Below, in pieces: positions 15,436 to 24,060 of a DNA stretch of 64,000 nt (position 1 is its first letter; each line of letters begins with the position of its first letter). The translations under genes and the position numbers were made by a program. The notes under the pieces were generated by a model. The model searched no databases and was not told the origin of the DNA. It saw nothing but the letters and a program-made list of their open reading frames with translations. The stretch covers positions 419,372 to 483,371 of the forward strand of contig NZ_SUMB01000005.1 in the NCBI RefSeq assembly GCF_005048155.1, read 5' to 3'. The DNA is from Streptomyces piniterrae. Its GTDB lineage: Bacteria > Actinomycetota > Actinomycetes > Streptomycetales > Streptomycetaceae.

Positions 15436-16547
15436 AGAAGTTCGCCAGGTTCGACAAGAACAAGCTGATCCTCGGGATCGCCGCCCCCGTCCTCGCCATC
15501 GTGGCGGCCCTGCTGATCACCTCGGTGATCATCCTGGCCACCGGCAAGGACCCGCTGTACGCCTACTCCGTGATGGTCGACTTCGGCTCCAAGAGCGACA
15601 GCCAGGTCTGGATCATCAACAAGGCGGTCCCCTACTACCTGTCCGCGGTCGCCGTGGCCATCGGCTTCCGGATGAACCTCTTCAACATCGGCGTCGACGG
15701 CCAGTACCGCATCGCGGCCTTCTTCGCCGCGGTGGTCGGCGGTGCGCTGACGCTCCCCGGCTTCCTCCAGATCCCGATCATCATCATCGTCGCGATGCTG
15801 GTCGGATCGGTCTGGGCGGGCATCGCGGGTCTGCTGAAGACCACCCGCGGCGTCAGCGAGGTGATCACCACGATCATGCTGAACGCCATCGCGGCCGCGG
15901 TCATCGGCTACTTCCTCCAGGAAGGCCGGCTGGCGAAGAAGGACGGCAACCTCTTCCACACGCCCAACCTCCCCGGCTCCAGCCACTTCTTCACCATCCC
16001 CACCATGCCCAAGCCCCTCGACGGCTTCCTCGTCATCGCCGTCGTCGTCGGCTTCGCCTACTGGTTCGTGCTCAACCGCACCCGCTTCGGCTTCGACCTG
16101 CGGACCGTCGGCCAGTCCGAGTCCGCGGCCGAGGCGGGCGGCGTCAACGTCAAGCGGATGATCGTCACATCCATGCTGCTGTCCGGCGCCGCCGCCGGCC
16201 TGATCGGCATGCCGACGCTGCTCGGCGTCTCGTACAACTACGGCACCGACTTCCCCGTCGGCATCGGCTTCACCGGCATCGCCATCGCGCTGCTGGGCCG
16301 TAACCACCCGATCGGGATGGCCGCCGGCGCGCTGCTGTGGGGCTTCCTCGAACGGACCGGCACCCAGCTCGAATTCGAGGAGTACGAGCAGGAGATCGTC
16401 GGCGTGATGCAGGGCGTCATCGTGCTGTGCGTCGTCATCGCCTACGAACTCGTGCGCCGCTACGGCCTCAGACTCCAGCAGCGGAAGGTCGGCGAGGAGC
16501 TCGCCGCCCAGGCCCGCAAGACCGAAAAGGCGGAGGTGTCCTCGTGA
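15432..16547 (+). CDS. nucleoside ABC transporter permease 1
   Basis: 371 aa, about nine to ten membrane segments, BPD_transp_2 family (sugar/nucleoside permeases such as BmpC-type NupP). After the first membrane helix come FRMNLFNIGVDGQYRIAAFFAA and EVITTIMLNAIA, both family hallmarks. It starts with GTG overlapping the ATPase stop (GTGA) and ends overlapping the second permease start, so the four proteins are made in stoichiometric coupling. Confidence 0.92.
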   Translation: MKKFARFDKNKLILGIAAPVLAIVAALLITSVIILATGKDPLYAYSVMVDFGSKSDSQVWIINKAVPYYLSAVAVAIGFRMNLFNIGVDGQYRIAAFFAAVVGGALTLPGFLQIPIIIIVAMLVGSVWAGIAGLLKTTRGVSEVITTIMLNAIAAAVIGYFLQEGRLAKKDGNLFHTPNLPGSSHFFTIPTMPKPLDGFLVIAVVVGFAYWFVLNRTRFGFDLRTVGQSESAAEAGGVNVKRMIVTSMLLSGAAAGLIGMPTLLGVSYNYGTDFPVGIGFTGIAIALLGRNHPIGMAAGALLWGFLERTGTQLEFEEYEQEIVGVMQGVIVLCVVIAYELVRRYGLRLQQRKVGEELAAQARKTEKAEVSS

Positions 16548-17839
16548 GCACGAACCTCACGGCCCCGGTCGACCCGGCCACCGGCCATGTGCACAAGCAC
16601 AAGCACAAGACCCGGGCCAGGCTCAGCTACCCCAAGATCCTGCTGATCATCTCGGGCGCCCTGATCCTGCTGTCCCTGCTGCGGATCGTCACCGGCGCCG
16701 ACAACCTGACCGGATCCGGCCAGTACACCACCGCGCTCAACGCCGCCGTCCCGATCGGCCTGGCCGGCCTCGGCGGTCTCTGGTCCGAGCGCTCCGGCGT
16801 GATCAACATCGGCCTCGAAGGCATGATGATGCTCGGCGCGTTCTCCGCCGGCGCGGTCGGCTGGCAGCACGGCCCCTGGGCCGCGGCGCTGGCCGGTGTC
16901 CTCGGCGGCGCGCTCGGCGGACTGCTGCACGCGCTCGCCACCGTCACCTTCGGCGTCGACCACATCATCTCCGGCGTCGCCATCAACATCATGGCGCTCG
17001 GTCTGACCCAGTTCCTCGCCAAGCTGTGGTTCGGCGCGGAGGGCAGCGCGGCCGCGGCCGCCGGCGGCAACGACAAGCAGTCGCCGCCGATGCCCGACAT
17101 GCCGACGTTCACCGTCCCCGGCCTGTCCGACTGGCTCTACTCCATCGAGCAGCACCACTGGTTCCTGGTGTCCGACGCGGCCGGCATCGCCGGCTCCCTG
17201 GTCACCAATGTCTCCTGGCTGACCCTGGTGACCGTCGGCGTCTTCGTGCTCACCTTCTTCGTCCTGTGGCGCACCGCCTTCGGCCTGCGGCTGCGCTCCT
17301 GCGGCGAGGGCCCGATCGCGGCCGAGTCCCTGGGCGTCAACGTCTACCGCTACAAGTACGCGGCGGTGGCCGTCTCCGGCGCGCTGGCCGGCCTCGGCGG
17401 CGCCTTCCTCGCGATCTACGTCCACATCTTCCAGGACGGCCAGACCGGCGGCCGCGGCTACATCGGCCTCGCCACCATGATCTTCGGCAACTGGCGTCCC
17501 GGCGGTGTCGCCATGGGCGCCGGCCTGTTCGGCTTCATGGACGCCCTCCAGCTGCGCGGCGGCGGCCCCACCGTCCACGCGCTGCTGCTCCTGCTCGCCG
17601 TCCTGCTGGTCGGCCTGGCGCTGTGGAAGCTGCGCGGCGGGCAGCGCACCCAGGCCGTGCTCAGCCTGGTCGCCGCCGGGCTGCTGGCCGTGTGGTACGC
17701 CACCACCGAGACGGTCCCGCTGGAGATCGTCGGCGCCGCCCCGTACATCGCCACGCTGCTGGTGCTCTCGCTGGCCGCACAGCGACTGCGGCCACCGAAG
17801 GCCATCGGAAAGATCTACCGAAGGGGCCAGGGCAAGTGA
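16544..17839 (+). CDS. nucleoside ABC transporter permease 2
   Basis: 431 aa, start GTG 16544 overlapping the previous stop, with GGAGG upstream. N-terminal hydrophilic region with a HKHKHK stretch, then membrane segments of the BPD_transp_2 family: SGVINIGLEGMMMLGAFSA, DHIISGVAINIMALGLTQ, and FGLRLRSCGEGPIAAESLGVNVYRYK (loop binding the ATPase). It forms the membrane channel with permease 1. The C-terminal ~60 residues are two extra hydrophobic stretches. Its stop overlaps the cytidine deaminase start. Confidence 0.92.
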   Translation: MSTNLTAPVDPATGHVHKHKHKTRARLSYPKILLIISGALILLSLLRIVTGADNLTGSGQYTTALNAAVPIGLAGLGGLWSERSGVINIGLEGMMMLGAFSAGAVGWQHGPWAAALAGVLGGALGGLLHALATVTFGVDHIISGVAINIMALGLTQFLAKLWFGAEGSAAAAAGGNDKQSPPMPDMPTFTVPGLSDWLYSIEQHHWFLVSDAAGIAGSLVTNVSWLTLVTVGVFVLTFFVLWRTAFGLRLRSCGEGPIAAESLGVNVYRYKYAAVAVSGALAGLGGAFLAIYVHIFQDGQTGGRGYIGLATMIFGNWRPGGVAMGAGLFGFMDALQLRGGGPTVHALLLLLAVLLVGLALWKLRGGQRTQAVLSLVAAGLLAVWYATTETVPLEIVGAAPYIATLLVLSLAAQRLRPPKAIGKIYRRGQGK

Positions 17840-18231
17840 GCAGCGCCCTTGACTGGGAGGCGCTGCGGGCGCAGGCCCGGGACGCCATGTCCCGGGCCTA
17901 CGCCCCGTATTCGGGCTATCCCGTCGGCGCCGCCGCCCTGGTCGACGACGGCCGGACCATCACCGGCTGCAATGTGGAGAACGCCTCCTACGGCCTCGCC
18001 CTGTGCGCCGAATGCGGCCTGATCTCCGCGCTGTTCGCGGGCGGCGGCGGCCGGCTGACGCACTTCACCTGCGTCGACGGTGCGGGCGAGCTGCTCGTGC
18101 CGTGCGGCCGCTGCCGGCAGCTCCTCCACGAGCACGGCGGACCCGAGCTCCAGGTCGACACGGCCGCCGGGATCCGGCCGCTGTCGGAGCTGCTGCCGGA
18201 CGCCTTCGGGCCCGGACACCTGGCCGGATAA
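17836..18231 (+). CDS. cdd: cytidine deaminase
   Basis: 131 aa, homotetrameric-type cytidine deaminase converting (deoxy)cytidine to (deoxy)uridine. Substrate motif CNVENASYG, catalytic CAECGLISALF (Glu as proton shuttle, Cys as zinc ligand) and PCGRCRQLL with the other two zinc cysteines. GTG start overlaps the permease stop (GTGA), so the enzyme acts on nucleosides just taken up by this transporter. Length is normal for the family. Confidence 0.95.
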   Translation: MSSALDWEALRAQARDAMSRAYAPYSGYPVGAAALVDDGRTITGCNVENASYGLALCAECGLISALFAGGGGRLTHFTCVDGAGELLVPCGRCRQLLHEHGGPELQVDTAAGIRPLSELLPDAFGPGHLAG

Positions 18232-18274
18232 CGCACGGGAGCCGGGAGCGGCAAGGAGGTGGCCGCCCCCGGCT

Positions 18275-18286
18275 CTATGCGTGTAG
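18275..18286. promoter_or_regulatory. nucleoside-regulon operator upstream of deoA (10/12 match)
   Basis: CTATGCGTGTAG differs from CTACGCGCGTAG at two C-to-T positions and lies 31 bp before the deoA ATG. Confidence 0.55.
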
Positions 18287-18317
18287 AACGGTCCTACCCG
18301 TTCGAAAGGAAGCCTCC

Positions 18318-19595
18318 ATGGACGTCATCTCCGTCATCCGCACCAAGCGGGACCGCGGTGAGCTGACCCCCGATCAGATCGACTGGGTGATCGACGCCTA
18401 CACCCGCGGCGAGGTCGCCCACGAGCAGATGTCGTCCCTGGCGATGGCCGTCTTCCTCAACGGGATGAACCGCACGGAGATCGCCCGCTGGACCGCCGCC
18501 ATGATCGCCTCCGGCGAGCGCATGGACTTCTCCTCCCTCGCCCGCCCCACTGCCGACAAGCACTCCACCGGCGGCGTCGGCGACAAGATCACCCTGCCGC
18601 TCGCCCCGCTCGTCGCGGCCTGCGGCGCCGCCGTCCCCCAGCTCTCCGGCCGCGGCCTCGGCCACACCGGCGGCACCCTCGACAAGCTGGAGGCGATCCC
18701 CGGCTGGCGCGCCCAGCTCTCCAACGCCGAGATGATGGACGTCCTCCGCGACGTCGGCTCCGTCATCTGCGCGGCCGGCGACGGCCTCGCGCCCGCCGAC
18801 AAGAAGCTCTACGCCCTGCGCGACGTCACCGGCACCGTCGAGTCCATCCCGCTCATCGCGTCCTCGATCATGTCCAAGAAGATCGCCGAGGGCACCGGCT
18901 CCCTGGTCCTGGACGTCAAGGTCGGCTCCGGCGCGTTCATGAAGAACCTCGACGACGCCCGCGAACTGGCCGCCACCATGGTCGAGTTGGGCACCGACCA
19001 CGGCGTACGCACCCGCGCCCTGCTCACCGACATGTCCACCCCCCTCGGCCTGACCGCCGGCAACGCGCTGGAGGTCCGCGAATCGGTGGAGGTGCTGGCG
19101 GGCGGCGGCCCGGCCGACGTCGTCGACCTCACCCTCGCCCTCGCCCGCGAAATGCTCGACGCCGCCGGCCTGACCGACGCCGACCCCGCCAAGGCCCTCG
19201 CCGACGGCACCGCCATGGACCACTGGCGCCGCATGATCCAGGCCCAGGGCGGCGACCCGGACGCCCCGCTCCCGGTGGCCCGCGAACAGCACACCGTCAC
19301 GGCCCCCGCCTCCGGCGTCCTCACCTCCCTCGACGCCTACGCCGTCGGCCTCGCCGCCTGGCGCCTGGGCGCCGGCCGCGCCCGCAAGGAGGACCCGGTG
19401 CAGGCCGGCGCGGGCGTGGAACTGCACGCCAAGCCCGGCGACGCGATCCAGCAGGGCCAGCCCCTGCTCACCCTGCACACCGACACCCCGGAAAAGTTCG
19501 ACTACGCCCTCACGTCCCTCGAGGCCGCGTACGACATCGCCCCCGCGGGCACCGCGGTCACCCGCACCCCGATCGTCCTGGACCGCATCGCGTAA
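18318..19595 (+). CDS. deoA: thymidine (pyrimidine-nucleoside) phosphorylase
   Basis: 425 aa. Converts thymidine or deoxyuridine plus phosphate to the base and deoxyribose-1-phosphate. N-terminal helical domain with MAVFLNGMNRTEIA, phosphate-binding KHSTGGVGDK at residues ~78-87, then LSGRGLGHTGGTLDKLEAIPG, MSKKIAEG, LDVKVGSGAFMK, and the C-terminal PYNP domain. ATG preceded by AAAGGA. It follows cdd after 86 bp and has its own predicted operator, so it can be made with or without the transport operon. Confidence 0.96.
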   Translation: MDVISVIRTKRDRGELTPDQIDWVIDAYTRGEVAHEQMSSLAMAVFLNGMNRTEIARWTAAMIASGERMDFSSLARPTADKHSTGGVGDKITLPLAPLVAACGAAVPQLSGRGLGHTGGTLDKLEAIPGWRAQLSNAEMMDVLRDVGSVICAAGDGLAPADKKLYALRDVTGTVESIPLIASSIMSKKIAEGTGSLVLDVKVGSGAFMKNLDDARELAATMVELGTDHGVRTRALLTDMSTPLGLTAGNALEVRESVEVLAGGGPADVVDLTLALAREMLDAAGLTDADPAKALADGTAMDHWRRMIQAQGGDPDAPLPVAREQHTVTAPASGVLTSLDAYAVGLAAWRLGAGRARKEDPVQAGAGVELHAKPGDAIQQGQPLLTLHTDTPEKFDYALTSLEAAYDIAPAGTAVTRTPIVLDRIA

Positions 19596-19609
19596 TCCCC
19601 GCGCCGCCG

Positions 19610-19657
19610 CCCGCTCTTCGCACGCTCACACCATCGCGCGATGGTGCGAAGAGCGGG
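19610..19657 (+). terminator. large nested hairpin after deoA
   Basis: CCCGCTCTTCGCAC (19610-19623) pairs perfectly with GTGCGAAGAGCGGG (19644-19657). The loop itself contains the palindrome CCATCGCGCGATGG (19631-19644). Probable terminator of the cdd/deoA region. Confidence 0.65.
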
Positions 19658-19844
19658 CCCGGCGCCACGACGCGGCCCATGCCGCTTCGAGGAACCTCGC
19701 CGATCGTCGCCTCCTCGCTGCTCGCCACCGCCCTCTGCGTGCTCTGGCCCTCGCGCCTCTCGTATGGGTGAACGGGTTCAGTGGACCGGTTCGGGTCCTG
19801 TTCGGCATGCTGGGATCGGTGACGTACCGATAGAGGAGACCGCC

Positions 19845-20438
19845 ATGGGCGCACTCACCGTCGACCACCCGTCCGGCAATGGCCGAGAGTGGGACGACCT
19901 CGTCCGTATCTGGGAACAGGCGGACGCACCCGAGGGCTGGAAGGTGGAGATCATCGAGGGGATCGTCACCATGTCGCCGCCGCCCGACAACATCCATAAC
20001 TTCATCGCCGTGAAGGTTCAGCGCCGCCTGTACTCCGTACTCCCGGAGGACTGGGGTGTCTATCAGACGCTCGGCACGGGAATCCCCCTGCGCAAGGGCC
20101 TCTACATCCCGGATCTCGCCGTGGTGCCGGACGACGTCGTCCTTGAGGAATCCGGTGAATACGTCCAGGCATCCGCTGCCAAGCTGATCGTCGAGGTCAC
20201 CTCGAAGTCCAACGCGAGCAACGACCGGATCGCCAAGGCAGCGGGCTACGCCCGGGCCGGCGTCCCGCTCTATCTGCTCGTCGACCGATGGGCCCCTGCC
20301 GGTCCGGCCATCACCCTCTACGGTGAGCCGACGGGCGACGTCTATCGCGTGCTTCAGGCCGTGAAGTTCGGCGATGAACTAGTGCTTCCGGCGCCCTTCG
20401 AACTGACTCTGGACACCGGAATCTTCCCCGTCGGTTGA
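19845..20438 (+). CDS. Uma2 family endonuclease-like protein
   Basis: 197 aa, Uma2/DUF820 family with a PD-(D/E)XK nuclease fold that is expanded in Streptomyces and cyanobacteria; biological role unknown. Visible elements: EIIEGIVTMSPPPDNIHNFI near residue 40, YIPDLAVVPDD with the acidic residue of the core, and LIVEVTSKSNASNDRIAKAAGYARAGVPLYLLVD, which supplies the ExxS/K-type active-site strand. ATG with GAGGAG upstream. Stands alone between two terminators. Confidence 0.85.
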   Translation: MGALTVDHPSGNGREWDDLVRIWEQADAPEGWKVEIIEGIVTMSPPPDNIHNFIAVKVQRRLYSVLPEDWGVYQTLGTGIPLRKGLYIPDLAVVPDDVVLEESGEYVQASAAKLIVEVTSKSNASNDRIAKAAGYARAGVPLYLLVDRWAPAGPAITLYGEPTGDVYRVLQAVKFGDELVLPAPFELTLDTGIFPVG

Positions 20439-20451
20439 CGGCGAACGGCGA

Positions 20452-20496
20452 CGAAGGGCCCGCCCCACCAGGACAGGTGGAGGGACGGGCCCTTCG
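20452..20496. terminator. bidirectional terminator between uma2 and MFS genes
   Basis: CGAAGGGCCCG with its complement CGGGCCCTTCG at the outer ends (20452-20462 and 20486-20496) and further partial pairing inside. It separates two convergent genes. Confidence 0.75.
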
Positions 20497-20522
20497 CGTT
20501 CAGGGGCGGTGGCCGTGCGGGG

Positions 20523-21842
20523 TCAGGCGGCCTTCTCCAGGTGGAGGAGGCGGCGTTCGACCACGGCCTTGCGCGTGGCGTACAGGGTGATCGACGCGGC
20601 GCCGACCATCGCGGCCAGGCCGAGGAGGACGGTGCCCTCCCAGCCCGCGGCGCGGAAGGCCAGGGCGCCGAGGGCGCCGCCGAGGCTGCTGCCGATGTAG
20701 TACGCGCACTGGTAGAGGGCCGACGCCTGGGCGCGGGCCGTCTTCGCGGTGCGGCTGACCGACGACGAGGCGACCGCGTGGCCCGCGAAGAAGCCGGCGG
20801 TGATCAGGACCAGGCCCGCCAGGACCGCGACGACGGACTCGGCGAGGGTGAGCAGCAGGCCCGCGGACGTCGCGCCGACCGCCAGGTAGAGCGCACCGCG
20901 CCGGCCCATCCGCCCGACCAGCTTGCCCGCCGCGGCGGACGACACCGTTCCGACCAGGTAGATGACGAAGATGGAGCCGACGACGCCCTGCGGGAGGTGG
21001 AACGGAGCGGACACCAGGCGGTAGCCGATGACGGTGTAGACCGCGCCGAAGACCGTCATGAAGAGGCCGCCGATGGCGTACAGGCGGCGCAGCAGCGGGT
21101 CGGCGAGGTGGCCGCCCAGGGTGCGCGCCAGGGCCCGCGGGCCCACCGAACGGGACGTGAAGTTCCGGGCCTTGGGGACCAGCAGCCGGAACGTCACCGC
21201 GCACACCACGGCCATCGCACCCACCGCGGCGAGCCCGGCCCGCCAGCCCCACGCCTGGGCGACCCAGCCGGTCACGATCCGTCCGGACATCCCGCCGATG
21301 CTGTTGCCCGCCACGAACAGGCCGATCGCCGCCACCAGCGCCTTCGCGCGTACCTCTTCCGCCAGGAAAGCCATCGCCGAGGCCGGCAGCCCGGCCAGCG
21401 CCACGCCCTGGACGGCGCGCAGCGCGATCAGCCAGCCGAGCGACGGCGCGAACGGCACCAGCATCGCGATCAGCGCGGCGACGGAGAGGGACGCGGTCAT
21501 CAGGGTGCGCCGGCCGAGGCGTTCGGACACCGCGCTCAGCGGGATCACACCGAGCGCCAGGCCGAAGGTGGCCGCCGACACCGTCCAGCTGGCCTGGTCC
21601 GGTGTCACACCGAGGTCGGTGGAGATGGCCGGCAGCAGGGCCTGCGTGGAGTAGAGGAGCGCGAAGGTGGCGACTCCGGCGGCGAAGAGGGCGAAGCTCA
21701 TCCGGCGGTAGCCGGGGCCGCCCGGCCGCAGCTTGCCGGACTCGGGGTCTACGGCAGCGGCGGTGGAAGAGGAAGCTGTGGACAACTGGGGAGAGGCGGC
21801 CGCACGGTCGGTGACGGACGCCCCGGTATCAGCGGGAGGCAT
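20523..21842 (-). CDS. MFS transporter (YnfM/arabinose-efflux type)
   Basis: 439 aa, twelve predicted membrane segments. MFS signature between segments 2 and 3: VSERLGRRTLMTASLSVAAL; also LPASAMAFLAEEVRAKAL in the first half and KLVGRMGRRGALYLAVG as the repeat in the second half. ATG 21842 is used; a GTG at 21863 in frame would add seven residues. It is divergent from a LysR gene across a short gap with a LysR-type box, so its expression is probably controlled by that regulator. Exported compound unknown. Confidence 0.9.
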   Translation of the reverse strand: MPPADTGASVTDRAAASPQLSTASSSTAAAVDPESGKLRPGGPGYRRMSFALFAAGVATFALLYSTQALLPAISTDLGVTPDQASWTVSAATFGLALGVIPLSAVSERLGRRTLMTASLSVAALIAMLVPFAPSLGWLIALRAVQGVALAGLPASAMAFLAEEVRAKALVAAIGLFVAGNSIGGMSGRIVTGWVAQAWGWRAGLAAVGAMAVVCAVTFRLLVPKARNFTSRSVGPRALARTLGGHLADPLLRRLYAIGGLFMTVFGAVYTVIGYRLVSAPFHLPQGVVGSIFVIYLVGTVSSAAAGKLVGRMGRRGALYLAVGATSAGLLLTLAESVVAVLAGLVLITAGFFAGHAVASSSVSRTAKTARAQASALYQCAYYIGSSLGGALGALAFRAAGWEGTVLLGLAAMVGAASITLYATRKAVVERRLLHLEKAA

Positions 21843-21877
21843 GCTTCGAAGGTAGGCCCGCACAGTTCATGCGTCCA

Positions 21878-21894
21878 ATGCATGGAAACGGCAT
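21878..21894. promoter_or_regulatory. LysR-type box between MFS and LysR genes
   Basis: ATGC-N9-GCAT, containing the T-N11-A core typical of LysR regulators. It sits between the MFS start and the preferred LysR start (21905), where divergent LysR autoregulation sites are expected. Confidence 0.6.
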
Positions 21895-21904
21895 AATCGA
21901 TGCC

Positions 21905-22933
21905 GTGACGCATGATCCCAGTTCACGAGGTGCTCTGTCGCAACCTCGCAACAGAAAAGACATCGCGGAACGGGCCGACTCCGCGAACCTTCGGATGGCC
22001 GAGGCGGCGGAGGCGGTGGAGCTCGGCACCGGCTCGTGGGCGTCCACGCTCGCACCGCGCCTCGCACAGTTCACCGCGGTCGCCCGCTACGAGCATGTCA
22101 CCCGCGCCGCGCAGGAGCTCGGGATCCCGCAGCCGACCCTCAGCCGCGCCATCGTCCGGCTGGAGGCCGACCTCGGCGTGGCGCTCTTCGCCCGGCACGG
22201 TCGCACCCTCTCGCTCACCCCGGCCGGCCGTGCCTTTCTCGCCTCCACCGAGCGCGCGTTGACCGACCTGGACCGGGCCACCGAGTCCGTACGCGCCGAC
22301 GCGGACCCCGGCGGCGGCAAGGTCGCGTTCGGCTTTCTGCACACCCTCGGCTCCGAGACCGTCCCCGGCCTGATCCGCACCTTCCGCGCCGACCATCCCC
22401 GCGTCCGCTTCCAACTCGTGCAGAACTACGGCGAGGCGATGATCGAGCGGCTGCGCGCCGGCGACCTCGACCTCTGTCTGACCTCACCGGTCCCGGACTA
22501 CCCTGACCTGGTCGCCCGCCGGCTCGACGAGCAGAAGCTCCGGCTCGTCGTCCCCGACGACCATCCGCTGGCCCGCCGCAAGCGGATCCGGCTCGCGGAG
22601 GCCGCCACCGAACTCTTCGTCACCCTCGAACCGGGCTACGGGCTGCGCCGGATCACCGACGCGCTGTGCGCCGAGGCGGGGTTCACCCCGCGGATCGCGT
22701 TCGAGGGGGAGGAGGCCGAGACGCTGCGCGGGCTGGTCGCGGCCGGGCTGGGCGTGGCGCTGCTGCCGCCGCCGGCGGTGCCGCGGCCCGGGGTCGCCGA
22801 GCTGACGGTGACGGCACCGCGCGCGGTCCGGGAGATCGGCGTGGCCTGGCTGGGCGGACATGCGGACACTCCGCCGGTGGCCGCCTTCAAGAAGTTCCTG
22901 CTGAGCCGGCGGGGGTTGCTGCTCCCGCGGTGA
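21905..22933 (+). CDS. LysR family regulator
   Basis: 342 aa from GTG 21905; ATG 21869 would include the LysR box in the coding region and ATG 21995 would shorten the tail. A ~40-residue N-terminal extension precedes the winged helix-turn-helix FTAVARYEHVTRAAQELGIPQPTLSRAIVRLEADLGVALFARH (motif split over residues 47-90). The C-terminal half is the LysR substrate-binding fold (FGFLHTLGSETVPGLIRTFR, DLDLCLTSP). Controls most likely the divergent MFS gene. Confidence 0.9.
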   Translation: MTHDPSSRGALSQPRNRKDIAERADSANLRMAEAAEAVELGTGSWASTLAPRLAQFTAVARYEHVTRAAQELGIPQPTLSRAIVRLEADLGVALFARHGRTLSLTPAGRAFLASTERALTDLDRATESVRADADPGGGKVAFGFLHTLGSETVPGLIRTFRADHPRVRFQLVQNYGEAMIERLRAGDLDLCLTSPVPDYPDLVARRLDEQKLRLVVPDDHPLARRKRIRLAEAATELFVTLEPGYGLRRITDALCAEAGFTPRIAFEGEEAETLRGLVAAGLGVALLPPPAVPRPGVAELTVTAPRAVREIGVAWLGGHADTPPVAAFKKFLLSRRGLLLPR

Positions 22934-23160
22934 GTCGTTGCTGCCGCGGCGATACGGGGAAGGTAAGAGGCTGGGCGGTGACGCAGGAACGCGCTCCGTG
23001 AGGAACGCACTCCTTGTGGGTGACCCTCTCCAGGAACGAATCACTCTCCGTAATCGTTGCCGGAAGCAGGAAGGAGGGCAGGCGAGGCAGAGGCGCTCAA
23101 GCCCACCCACTCAGCGCCGGACACCCAGTGCAGGACACTCGGCGCCGGATTGACGCCGCG

Positions 23161-23198
23161 ACCATCAGGGCCGTAACGGACCATCAGGGCCGTAACGA
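23161..23198. repeat. 19-bp tandem duplication at a gene end
   Basis: ACCATCAGGGCCGTAACG(G/A) occurs twice back to back (23161-23179, 23180-23198). The second copy contains the stop codon of the hydrolase-like gene. The rest of the 250-bp convergent gap 22934-23183 shows no gene. Confidence 0.85.
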
Positions 23199-23957
23199 CG
23201 CACCGAAGCCCGAGGCCAGCGGCATCCGCAGGCCCAGCGGCGGCGGCGCCGCCAGGGCGTCCCTCACCGGGCGGGCGTAGTCCCGCGCGAAGAGCGAGCC
23301 CAGCAGGAAGTCGGTTGCCAGCGCCATGACTTCGGCGCGGTGCTGGTGCATCCAGTGGCCGTCCGAGTGGACCTCGAAGCGGCAGGTGTCGCGGTTGACC
23401 TTCTTGGCGCGCTGGGCGTAGCGGTAGGAGAGATCGGGGTCGTTGCGCTCGTCGTTCGTACCGTGCACCAGCAGCACCTTGCGGCCGATGAGCTGCTTGA
23501 CCGGCTCCGGCTCCGGCTCCTGCGGCTCCGGGCCGGGGCCGGGGAGCCAAGGGGCCAGCGCCAGAACGGAGTTGACGGCCGGATGCCCGGCGGCGTGCAG
23601 CGCGGCCCGCCCGCCCATGCCGGTACCGACGAGGCACACCGGCACATCCCCGTAGCGGCGGACCACCTCGTCCAGGGCCCAGGTCGCGTCCCGCGCCGGA
23701 TGGGCCGCCGACCCGTTCCAGCCGCGGCAGCGGTAGTGCAGTACGTGGGCGGCCAGGCCCTCGGGGCGGCCCGCCTTCGCGAGCCGGACCGCGAGCGGGC
23801 GCGCGGCCAGCGCCGGGATCGGCGACGGGCGCCGCACCCCCGTCGGCCCGCCCTCCGGCAGTAACAGCGCGACGCCGGTCACCGTCTTCTCCGCCCCGGT
23901 CGTTCCCAGCGGTCTTCCCAGCCGGGCCTCACGCACCGGCAGCGCTTGCTGAGCCAT
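23184..23957 (-). CDS. alpha/beta-hydrolase fold protein lacking the serine nucleophile
   Basis: 257 aa. The fold is recognisable: CLVGTGMGGRAALHAAGH is the nucleophile-elbow position, LLVHGTNDERNDP carries the acid residue and SDGHWMHQHR the His. The elbow reads G-T-G-M-G-G, so the usual Ser is Gly and the classical triad is incomplete. ATG 23957 is preferred over an upstream GTG at 23993. No ribosome site is evident. It is divergent from adenosine deaminase. Function unknown; a non-hydrolytic or altered catalytic role is likely. Confidence 0.8.
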   Translation of the reverse strand: MAQQALPVREARLGRPLGTTGAEKTVTGVALLLPEGGPTGVRRPSPIPALAARPLAVRLAKAGRPEGLAAHVLHYRCRGWNGSAAHPARDATWALDEVVRRYGDVPVCLVGTGMGGRAALHAAGHPAVNSVLALAPWLPGPGPEPQEPEPEPVKQLIGRKVLLVHGTNDERNDPDLSYRYAQRAKKVNRDTCRFEVHSDGHWMHQHRAEVMALATDFLLGSLFARDYARPVRDALAAPPPLGLRMPLASGFGASLRP

Positions 23958-24032
23958 GACGAGAACGATGGCAGAAGGTGGGGTGGGAGCCACCCTGCGG
24001 ACGGGTCACTGTTACGTATCGTTCGGTGAGAT

Positions 24033-24044
24033 CTACGCGCGTAG
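24033..24044. promoter_or_regulatory. nucleoside-regulon operator upstream of add (perfect)
   Basis: CTACGCGCGTAG ends 16 bp before the adenosine deaminase ATG, close enough to overlap the transcription start. Confidence 0.75.
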
Positions 24045-24060
24045 GGGCTACAGTGCCGAG

